From NCBI GenBank assembly GCA_023416875.1, contig JAEZGT010000356.1, positions 1 through 10,112 of the forward strand: a stretch of DNA of 10,112 bases. The letters are read 5' to 3'. Position 1 is the first letter of the stretch; the number at the start of each line of letters is the position of its first letter. The notes beneath the pieces are model-generated. The model was not told the origin of the DNA. It saw nothing but the letters and a program-made list of their open reading frames with translations, and did no database searches. Shown here piece by piece: positions 1 to 6,065 of this stretch. Origin of the DNA: Pseudomonadota bacterium (lineage in GTDB: Bacteria; Pseudomonadota; Gammaproteobacteria; Pseudomonadales; Cellvibrionaceae). Made by a program: the position numbers and the translations under genes.

Positions 1-686
1 TAAGTCTGTATCAACATCGGCAAAAGCAGTGGCTAATGGATGTGTCCCATGAATTGAAAACGCCGCTCACCGTACTGGTGGCAGAAGTGTTTGCCATTTC
101 CGATGACCTCACCAAATGCGATGAAACCACTGCGGAGCTCTTGCAGAAAGAAGCCTTGCGCATCAAACGCATTGCTGACGACCTTTATCAATTATGTCAA
201 ATCGACGAAATGGGCATTCAATTGAGATCCACCCCGCTGCGACTGCCGTCGCTTATTAAAGAACAGGTTATCAGCTATCATCACCGCTTCGACGCCAAAC
301 AGATTACCGTGACCGAAGTTTATCTTGCGGATTCTCCGCTGGTATTGGCCGATGCCGATCGCATTGCCCAGGTCATCGGCAATCTCTTTGAAAATTGCCT
401 GCGCTATATCCAAGCTCCGGGTAATGTCTGGGTTCGGGAAGAGATTGCCGCCGACGGCGTATTGCTCGTGGTGGAAGATTCGGGGCCAGGTGTGCCACAG
501 GAATTTCTTCCCCGTCTTTTTGACCGCCTGTATCGGGTGGAATCTGCCGGCGCCGGCGGCGGTTTGGGGTTGGCGATTTGGAAGGAAATCGTTCAAGCTC
601 ACGCCGGTCGGATCACCGCCAAGCAGAGCGCGCACGGCGGTTTGCGCATCGAAATTCTTTTACCCTGTTACGAGAATAACCTATGA
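1..686 (+). CDS. Sensor histidine kinase, C-terminal part (BaeS-like), 5' end outside the window
   Basis: This is the cytoplasmic kinase core of a two-component sensor, which autophosphorylates on His and passes phosphate to the response regulator encoded next to it. The reading frame is open to the left edge (first full codon at 3), and the residues before the ATG at 36 (RQKQWLMDVSHELKTPL) already belong to the HisKA helix, so that ATG is internal. The H-box histidine is codon 48-50. The HATPase_c domain follows, with an N box (NLFENCLRY, about 381-407), G1 box (EDSGPGVP, about 474-497), F box (FDRLYRVE) and G2 box (GGGLGLAI, about 549-572). All catalytic boxes are intact. The sensor, membrane and HAMP parts must lie upstream and cannot be assessed. 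The HisKA sequence and the paired regulator favour the BaeS group; the exact subfamily is inference. The stop codon overlaps the next start (ATGA), which indicates an operon with translational coupling. Confidence 0.93.
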   Translation, partial: SLYQHRQKQWLMDVSHELKTPLTVLVAEVFAISDDLTKCDETTAELLQKEALRIKRIADDLYQLCQIDEMGIQLRSTPLRLPSLIKEQVISYHHRFDAKQITVTEVYLADSPLVLADADRIAQVIGNLFENCLRYIQAPGNVWVREEIAADGVLLVVEDSGPGVPQEFLPRLFDRLYRVESAGAGGGLGLAIWKEIVQAHAGRITAKQSAHGGLRIEILLPCYENNL

Positions 687-1357
687 ACAAAACGGTTCTG
701 GTGGTCGAGGACGACGAAGGAATCGCCAATGTGGTGTGTAAATACCTCGCCCGTGAATCATTTCATTACAAAGTCGCCACTACTGGGCCGGATGCCCTGG
801 CGCTGTTTGAAAGCAGCAAGCCTGATCTGGTGCTTCTCGACATGATGCTTCCGAAAATGGACGGCGGCACCGTGTGCGAAAAAATCCGCGCCATCTCCGA
901 TGTGCCCATCATTATGGTCACCGCTCTGGCGGAGGATGTTCACCGTCTCGACGGCTTTGCTAAAGGCGCGGACGATTATATCTGCAAGCCGTTTAATCCT
1001 CGGGAATTGATGGCGCGCATCAAGGCGGTGTTGCGCCGCACCAGTGTGAGCACAGTCCAACAGCGCCTGCTCAGCTATAGCAAGATTGTGATGAATCTCG
1101 ACGAGCGCACCGTCAAAATTGACGATAACGATGTGGTTTTGACCCAGACTGAATTCAGTTTGCTAGAAATGTTTTTGGCCAATCCCTCGCGGGCATTCAC
1201 CCGCGAAGAATTATTGGAAGGCAGCCATATGGAATATTCCGAAGCCTACCTGCGCTCCATCGACTTCCATATCAAAAATCTGCGCCGCAAAATCAATGTG
1301 GACCCCGACACCAAATTTATCAAAGCGGTGTACGGCTTCGGTTATAAATTTTACTGA
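683..1357 (+). CDS. OmpR/PhoB-family response regulator (BaeR-like)
   Basis: This is a DNA-binding response regulator and the likely partner of the kinase encoded immediately upstream. The 224 residues have the standard length and layout: receiver about 1-120, a short linker, and a winged-helix Trans_reg_C domain about 133-224. In the receiver the acidic pocket is E9/D10/D11, the phosphoacceptor is D53 (LLDMMLP), the switch Thr is T80 (IIMVTAL) and the conserved Lys is K103 (DDYICKPF). The DDYICKPF-NPREL stretch and the wing region (SIDFHIKNLRRK, KAVYGFGY) resemble BaeR closely. The ATG overlaps the kinase TGA by ATGA, and no strong Shine-Dalgarno sequence precedes it, which fits translational coupling. 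The 3' end overlaps the 3' end of the convergent GH31 gene by 7 bp. BaeR relatives usually answer envelope stress; whether this one does, or instead controls the glycoside hydrolases, is not shown by the sequence. Confidence 0.95.
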   Translation: MNKTVLVVEDDEGIANVVCKYLARESFHYKVATTGPDALALFESSKPDLVLLDMMLPKMDGGTVCEKIRAISDVPIIMVTALAEDVHRLDGFAKGADDYICKPFNPRELMARIKAVLRRTSVSTVQQRLLSYSKIVMNLDERTVKIDDNDVVLTQTEFSLLEMFLANPSRAFTREELLEGSHMEYSEAYLRSIDFHIKNLRRKINVDPDTKFIKAVYGFGYKFY

Positions 1358-4260
1358 GCGCGCCGCACCAACACCACGGAGCCGGAATAAGAAACCGTAG
1401 CGTCAGGTTCGACCGCAAAATCCGTTGCGTCGCCTTCACCGGCATTGATCCAGCGAATATGGAAAGTGCGCTCCCGCACCATCTGCAAAAATTCACCAGT
1501 TCTTTTGCCGATCATCAAAATTCCTGACGCTTCGTCGTAGTGAAAGGGAATATGTGTATAAGCGCCGTTTTCATAGGCGTAGGATTTACCGTCATCCTCG
1601 TAAAGTTCATAACGCCCATCAGCGCCTGTGTAGACGTACAGCGTAATAGGCGCGGCGGGATTTTCATCCACATATTGCACTTCCGGTCCGACCGGTACGA
1701 TGGAACCGGCTTTAACGAACACCGGCATACGTTGATAAGGCGCTGCAGCGGATATCGTCTGTCCGCCCGTGAATTTTTCGCCGGAATAAAAATTGTACCA
1801 ATCACTGCCGGCGGGCAAATAAACCGCGCGGCTGCGCGCTTGATATTCGTGGATGGGAGCGACCAAAAAGGCAGGGCCAAACATATACTGATCAGCAATA
1901 TCCTTGACCGCCGGATCTCCGCCAAAATCCATTACCAGCCCGCGCATCAAGGTGCTGTCCTTGTGATACATATCGCCCGCTTCGGAATAAATATAGGGTA
2001 GCAGGCGATAGCGCAATTTGGTGTACCACACCATGCTCGCGTACGCATCGCTACCGCGCTCGGCGATATTAAAAATTTCCCGGTAGGGGTTTTGCCCGTG
2101 GGAACGGAATAGCGGTGCAAAAGCGCCAAATTGGAACCAGCGGGTATTCAACTCCTGCCATTCATCCACCTGCTCCGCATCCATGTCACTCACCGCGCCG
2201 ACTGCGCCATTTTTACCGCGGCGAAAGCGATCCTCAGGTGTAAATCCACCAATATCAAATGTCCAGTTGGGCATACCGGATAAGCCCACACCAATACCTG
2301 CGGCGATCTGATCTTTCAAATCGGCCCAGCGCGACACAATATCGCCGCTCCAAATCGCAGAAGCCGTGCGTTGAATACCGCCGAAGCCCGAACGCGTCAA
2401 AATAAATACGCGTTTATTTGGATCGGAATTGCGATCGCCTTCATAAACGGCTTCCGCATGCGGCAGTGCGTAGGCATTAAAATATTCAGCGCCAGTGCCG
2501 AGTGCATTGGGCGTCATCAACTCCTTGCGCCGGCTGAAACTCAAATTGGAGTGAATATCCGGCTCAGTTGCATCCAGCCACCAGGCGTCAAAGCCCAAAG
2601 AATTGATTTTGTTATCGAGCTGTCGCCAGTAAATTTCCCGCGCTTCCGGCGCAAACGCGTCGTAGAACGTATTGAGGTAGCCCTCGCCTATCCAATCGAG
2701 ATTACGGTCATCGATATTTTTATTGAACATGTAGCCCTTGGCGTTGAGCTCGCGGTAATGCTCTGTCTCCGGATAGAACTTTGGCCACACGGAAATCATG
2801 ATATTGGCATTCATGGCGTGCACGCCGTCCACCAGACCTTTGGGATCGGGGAAAAATTGTGGATCAAAATCGTGGCTGCCCCAGGCATTCTCCGGCCAGT
2901 AGGACCAGTCGAGCACAATATTGTCGATGGGAATTTTGCGCTCGCGATATTCCTTCAACACATCGAGAATTTCCTGCTGGTTTTTATAACGTTCACGGCT
3001 CTGCCAGAAACCATAAGCCCATTTGGGCAACAGCACTGCCTTGCCGGTCAATTGGCGATAAGCGCTGATGACCTGATCTTTGTTATCGCCGCGACAGAAA
3101 AAGTAATCGATAGCTTTGCCAGTATCGCTGGCGAGAGACACGCGCCCCTGCGGTTGTGGACCGTTCTGCAATAAACGCAAATAACCACCGCCCGGCGTCC
3201 ACTCGACGGCAATTGCTTTTCTCTCACCTTTTTGCCAAACCTGATCCACCGAGTGGAACCAGGGATTCCAGTTCATGCGCCAGCGATCCAATTTAATATC
3301 GCCATCGATGGCGAGCTTGGCGTAGCCGCTGGAATACATTTGCAGGGTGTATTTGCCGCTGGTTTTAGCCTGCAGGCTGCCTTCAATCAGTACACGTAGA
3401 TTTTGTGCGTTCGCCGCTTCAGCAGGAAAAGGATATTCGCGCTGATCAGCGCGTTTGAGAAATTGATAATTAGGATCGGTTTCGATGCGACTGAGCAAGC
3501 GTTTGTCGCCATCAAAATAAGTGACGGTCAAACCGCCTTTTTTGCCAGAAGCATCAAACAGCTCAAAACCTTCCGCCAGCGGCGCCATCGGTTGCGGATT
3601 ACCAAAGCGGCTCACCGCGGCGTTATTCCACAGCACCCCGTAATTTTTGCTGGATACCACAAATGGAATGGCAATTTCCAGATTGTGTGTAGTGAGCTCC
3701 ACCGGATGGCCGGCGTAATTTACCAAACCGTCCTGCTGCTGACCCAGGCCGTAAAAACCTTCGCCGGCATCGGTAAGAAAACTTTGCTGCACAGAATAGG
3801 AGTCTGCATCTTCCTGACCAGGATCGTCGATAACCTCGCCAAAGGTGCCGCGATCTGCCTCCGCCAATAACGGATTGCCCAGAGAATCAAAAAACGACAC
3901 TTTCCCTGAAGCCAGATCCACCCGCGCAATCAGGCGGCGGGTTTTCAGCTCCGCCGTTGTCGGGGTGGTTGCCACAGTAAAAGGCACGATTTCCGGTTCA
4001 GCCACCACCATCAAATAATCCGGCAAGTTGGCAAAATCCGTCTGTGGGGTCGCAGTGACCCGGACTATATCGTCCGCATACACTTGCAAACGCAGTTTTT
4101 TTACCGCGCCATTACGCAGGCTGACGGTAACACCGTGCGCATCTTTGGTCACCTGCGCTGATAAATCATGCGCGGCTTTTGGCCCTGTGCAGCCGGCGAA
4201 AAAAATCAGGCTGATAAGAAAAAGAAAACCAGCAATCGCTTGGGTCCGAAATCGCATCAT
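1351..4260 (-). CDS. xyl31A: GH31 alpha-xylosidase with inserted PA14 domain, predicted outer-membrane lipoprotein (Xyl31A-like)
   Basis: A retaining alpha-xylosidase predicted to remove alpha-1,6-xylose from the non-reducing end of xyloglucan oligosaccharides. Numbered from the ATG at 4260 (969 aa), a lipoprotein signal ends in FFAG-C with the lipidated Cys at 24; the +2 residue is Thr, not Asp, so sorting to the outer membrane is expected. An N-terminal beta-sandwich is interrupted by a PA14 module at about 243-385 (from GGLTVTYFDGD to the QPQGRV region). The (beta/alpha)8 barrel begins near PKWAYGFWQSRERY. The catalytic nucleophile is D563 in WWLDATEPD and the acid/base is D640 in WSGD. 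C-terminal beta domains follow. The frame is open up to an ATG at 4458, but that adds 66 residues unlike a signal peptide. The tandem ATGs at 4260 and 4257 sit directly before MRFRTQ and the hydrophobic core, with GGTGA 4 or 7 nt upstream. The PA14 insert and overall plan match characterised C. japonicus Xyl31A; family knowledge links that insert to longer oligosaccharide substrates. Alpha-glucosidase activity is a less likely alternative. Confidence 0.93.
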   Translation of the reverse strand: MMRFRTQAIAGFLFLISLIFFAGCTGPKAAHDLSAQVTKDAHGVTVSLRNGAVKKLRLQVYADDIVRVTATPQTDFANLPDYLMVVAEPEIVPFTVATTPTTAELKTRRLIARVDLASGKVSFFDSLGNPLLAEADRGTFGEVIDDPGQEDADSYSVQQSFLTDAGEGFYGLGQQQDGLVNYAGHPVELTTHNLEIAIPFVVSSKNYGVLWNNAAVSRFGNPQPMAPLAEGFELFDASGKKGGLTVTYFDGDKRLLSRIETDPNYQFLKRADQREYPFPAEAANAQNLRVLIEGSLQAKTSGKYTLQMYSSGYAKLAIDGDIKLDRWRMNWNPWFHSVDQVWQKGERKAIAVEWTPGGGYLRLLQNGPQPQGRVSLASDTGKAIDYFFCRGDNKDQVISAYRQLTGKAVLLPKWAYGFWQSRERYKNQQEILDVLKEYRERKIPIDNIVLDWSYWPENAWGSHDFDPQFFPDPKGLVDGVHAMNANIMISVWPKFYPETEHYRELNAKGYMFNKNIDDRNLDWIGEGYLNTFYDAFAPEAREIYWRQLDNKINSLGFDAWWLDATEPDIHSNLSFSRRKELMTPNALGTGAEYFNAYALPHAEAVYEGDRNSDPNKRVFILTRSGFGGIQRTASAIWSGDIVSRWADLKDQIAAGIGVGLSGMPNWTFDIGGFTPEDRFRRGKNGAVGAVSDMDAEQVDEWQELNTRWFQFGAFAPLFRSHGQNPYREIFNIAERGSDAYASMVWYTKLRYRLLPYIYSEAGDMYHKDSTLMRGLVMDFGGDPAVKDIADQYMFGPAFLVAPIHEYQARSRAVYLPAGSDWYNFYSGEKFTGGQTISAAAPYQRMPVFVKAGSIVPVGPEVQYVDENPAAPITLYVYTGADGRYELYEDDGKSYAYENGAYTHIPFHYDEASGILMIGKRTGEFLQMVRERTFHIRWINAGEGDATDFAVEPDATVSYSGSVVLVRRAQ

Positions 4261-4282
4261 GGGGTCACCATTCATTATTATG

Positions 4283-4312
4283 AAAGTGCGGCGCACTAAA
4301 TTGCGTCGCACT
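4283..4312 (-). repeat. Two tandem 15-bp repeats, each containing a TGCGnCGCA palindrome, 23 bp before the GH31 start
   Basis: Read on the - strand, AGTGCGACGCAATTT (4312-4298) is followed directly by AGTGCGCCGCACTTT (4297-4283); 13 of 15 positions agree. Each copy contains a 9-bp perfect palindrome with one central base (4302-4310 and 4287-4295), with centres 15 bp apart. Repeated palindromes next to a start codon suggest an operator for a dimeric or tetrameric regulator. I did not see the motif in the other two intergenic gaps of the window. Function is inference. Confidence 0.55.
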
Positions 4313-4392
4313 GAGGTGTTAAACAATTGAATTTTATTCGCAGTCGTCTCAGCTGAGCTAACTATCCACCACGAAAAGCCATTAGGATCCGA

Positions 4393-4451
4393 AATTTTGC
4401 CAGAACTGGCAGCAAACCATGTCAACAAATGGCAAAATTGCTCGCAATTTT
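4393..4451 (-). repeat. Interleaved inverted repeats with mutually exclusive pairings, upstream of the GH31 gene
   Basis: Three perfect inverted repeats share arms. AAAATTGC-GA-GCAATTTT (- strand, 4451-4434) has 8-bp arms and a 2-nt centre. TGCCAG-TT-CTGGCA (4411-4398) has 6-bp arms. AATTTTGCCA (4439-4430) and TGGCAAAATT (4402-4393) form a 10-bp repeat across 27 nt and compete with both of the others. The TTGACA hexamer at 4425-4420 lies in the 27-nt loop. These could be operators flanking a promoter or, if transcribed, alternative RNA hairpins. No T-run follows the last arm, so a standard intrinsic terminator is not supported. Confidence 0.5.
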
Positions 4452-4570
4452 CGCACAATGCACTTTGTTTTGCATAATGTTGGCTTACTGGTGAAACGCA
4501 ATGGAAATATGCGGTGTGGGACCCAGAATGATCGGATCATGTAACGGCGGCAATTACCATTCGATGATCA

Positions 4571-5860
4571 TTAAGCCAGCTGCCAGCTGCCGCGCCCGGC
4601 TTGTTTGACTTTATACATGGCTTCATCAGCGCGCTTGAAAACGTCGTCAAAAGATTCACCGACCTGGGCCTCGGTGACGCCAATGCTCATGGTCACAGCA
4701 AAATCTTCCGGGGCGCCTTCGATGTGAATTGCACGCAGGGACCGCATTAGTCTGGATATCATAGTGTCCAGTGCGTCGCGGTTGATTTTGGAAATAATGA
4801 CAAATTCTTCACCCCCCCAGCGGCCGAATACGTCGTCGTTGCGCAGCTCCCTGGCCAAAACCTCGGACGCTTTGCGCAAGACTTCATCGCCGGCAGCGTG
4901 CCCCAGGGTGTCATTGATTCTTTTAAAGTGATCGAGATCCAACACCATGACAAAAATATTGGCGGGATTCTCCAAAGGGAAAATCCTTTTCACTGCCAAC
5001 GCCAGACCTATGCGGTTGAGGCAGCGGGTCAACGGGTCCACCACCATGGTTGTTCGCAGTGTTTCATTTTCCTGGTAATAGCGGATGGCGAAATAGCGCA
5101 GTACGAGCTGAATAATCAAAACCAGCAAGCCGATTGCCAGCATACCGGCGCTGACCATGAACAGATGCTGTGGTAGAACATAGGACTTCTTCGCATAAAT
5201 ACGGTTTAACTTTATGCGATGAGAGCCGGCTTGAGGTGACGCAGGCAATTCGATGCCCAACTCGAAAATACGGTTAAACTGTGCCAGCCGCAGTTGATTG
5301 GGCGGGTCATATTTATCGACCCACCAACGCGCCACCAGCACCCGCGAAAATTCGATAAATACGTCCTCTCCAGGATGAAAATCCACATGCAGATACGGTA
5401 GCAGATTGTATTCGTAGGAGTTCTTCGGCAGGATGGGTGCGCTGCGCATAAACAAATACAGCATACTGCTCGGCCCGGTGTATTCCACGGACACATAGAG
5501 GCCATCGTAGGTGGACAAGTCGAGTATCGCTGCATCCGCGAACTCGAAATAATCCATCAAGCCAAAATTTTCCGAGTCCGGGCGCTTGTACTTAATCACC
5601 ACTCCGCAGTAGGGATAGCGAATCCCATATTGTATTTCGCATTCGTATAGGTTGCTGCTGCGGTCAGCCCATGCGATGGAACTTGTTCCACCGGGTTCGA
5701 CCGAATCGGAATACAGGTGCGCTACCGACCCTGGGTATGGATACACCTGAAGAACTTTTTCGGGATTGATCAAAGCCACCACAACGCAAAGCAGCGCAAT
5801 CCCCAGCAATAAGCCGTAGATTGCCTTAAAGATTGTTGACGTTCGCTTGCGCTCGTCCAT
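4571..5860 (-). CDS. Membrane-bound GGDEF diguanylate cyclase with a periplasmic, possibly carbohydrate-binding, jelly-roll domain
   Basis: Predicted to make cyclic-di-GMP from two GTP at the inner membrane. The 429 residues comprise a short cytoplasmic N-terminus, TM1 at about 12-31, a periplasmic domain at about 32-231, TM2 at about 232-257 and a GGDEF domain at about 273-428. The cyclase looks active: VDPLTRCLNR at its start, metal-ligand D308 in LDLDHF, signature GGEEF at 349-353, and an intact inhibitory I-site RNDD (340-343) exactly five residues before it, so product inhibition is expected. The periplasmic part shows alternating beta-strand patterns (DLSTYDGLYVSVEY, VDFHPGEDVFIEF, FELGIELP, HRIKLNRIYAKK) reminiscent of CBM11/CIA30-like jelly-roll folds; this is pattern resemblance, not a proven hit. 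C74 and C85 could form a disulfide. AAGGA lies 11 nt before the ATG. It sits between the GH95 and GH31 genes on the same strand, so a sugar-sensing role is plausible but inferred. Confidence 0.92.
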   Translation of the reverse strand: MDERKRTSTIFKAIYGLLLGIALLCVVVALINPEKVLQVYPYPGSVAHLYSDSVEPGGTSSIAWADRSSNLYECEIQYGIRYPYCGVVIKYKRPDSENFGLMDYFEFADAAILDLSTYDGLYVSVEYTGPSSMLYLFMRSAPILPKNSYEYNLLPYLHVDFHPGEDVFIEFSRVLVARWWVDKYDPPNQLRLAQFNRIFELGIELPASPQAGSHRIKLNRIYAKKSYVLPQHLFMVSAGMLAIGLLVLIIQLVLRYFAIRYYQENETLRTTMVVDPLTRCLNRIGLALAVKRIFPLENPANIFVMVLDLDHFKRINDTLGHAAGDEVLRKASEVLARELRNDDVFGRWGGEEFVIISKINRDALDTMISRLMRSLRAIHIEGAPEDFAVTMSIGVTEAQVGESFDDVFKRADEAMYKVKQAGRGSWQLA

Positions 5861-5871
5861 CGCCGCAAAAG

Positions 5872-5876
5872 TCCTT
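5872..5876 (-). promoter_or_regulatory. Shine-Dalgarno (AAGGA) of the GGDEF gene
   Basis: AAGGA on the - strand lies 11 nt before the ATG at 5860, a somewhat long spacing. It follows directly after the 3' arm (ACACCGG) of a possible leader hairpin, separated by only a single T. It supports the chosen start; no other start codon nearby fits the TM1 segment as well. Confidence 0.5.
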
Positions 5877-5877
5877 A

Positions 5878-5942
5878 CCGGTGTTCGCCGGGCCGCACCC
5901 GCAACAGCGTTGGAGAGAGATTATTGAGTTGTATTACACCGG
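5878..5942 (-). promoter_or_regulatory. Possible structured leader of the GGDEF mRNA
   Basis: Read on the - strand, CCGGTGT (5942-5936) and ACACCGG (5884-5878) are perfectly complementary 7-mers separated by 51 nt. The inner region also holds a small CAAC-GCT-GTTG hairpin (5912-5902). The 3' arm ends one base before the AAGGA ribosome-binding site, so folding could influence translation. It does not match a riboswitch class I recognise, including the GEMM cyclic-di-GMP riboswitches. A 7-bp arm pair across 51 nt may be chance. Confidence 0.25.
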
Positions 5943-6065
5943 CTTTTTTTGCCATCTTCTCTGACCATCTGCATGCGCTGTTTAAATTTAATAAAGTGTA
6001 GTCCGTATTCACACGAAATGGCGGTCGAATATCGCTGATTTATTTCTTCTAGCTATAAAAATCCA

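Larger units (their letters stand above)
4261..4570 (-). promoter_or_regulatory. 310-bp intergenic region upstream of the GH31 gene, repeat-dense putative control region
   Basis: No credible gene was seen here. The region separates the GGDEF gene stop (4571) from the GH31 start and must carry any promoter specific to the GH31 gene. It holds a 15-bp tandem repeat (4283-4312), a 10-bp perfect palindrome CTCAGCTGAG (4348-4357), a set of interleaved inverted repeats (4393-4451) and a small inverted repeat ATGATC-G-GATCAT (4528-4540) that lacks a following T-run on the - strand and so is not a convincing terminator. A perfect -35-like TTGACA occurs on the - strand at 4425-4420, but no good -10 hexamer stands at 16-18 nt from it. 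A -10-like CATAAT lies at about 4281-4276, very close to the start codon and without a good -35. The promoter therefore remains unassigned. Confidence 0.5.

Noticed and set aside
36..38. ATG as start codon of the histidine kinase gene
   Set aside because: Residues before it form the beginning of the HisKA helix and the frame is open to the left edge, so the ATG is internal.
2371..3174. 267-codon + strand frame opposite the GH31 gene
   Set aside because: It lies wholly within the catalytic barrel coding region of GH31 and its product has no family features.
4528..4540. Inverted repeat ATGATC-G-GATCAT after the GGDEF stop as a terminator
   Set aside because: The stem is AT-rich and short with a 1-nt centre, and no T-run follows it on the - strand.
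5941..5953. GGC-TTTTTTT-GCC as a terminator between the GH95 and GGDEF genes
   Set aside because: A 3-bp stem around a homopolymer is not a functional terminator, and there is no adjacent GC-rich hairpin leading into the T-run.
5996..6014. Possible CRP-like site in the gap between the GH95 and GGDEF genes
   Set aside because: The half-sites TGTAG and TCACA are 7 bp apart instead of 6 and only one matches the consensus well.
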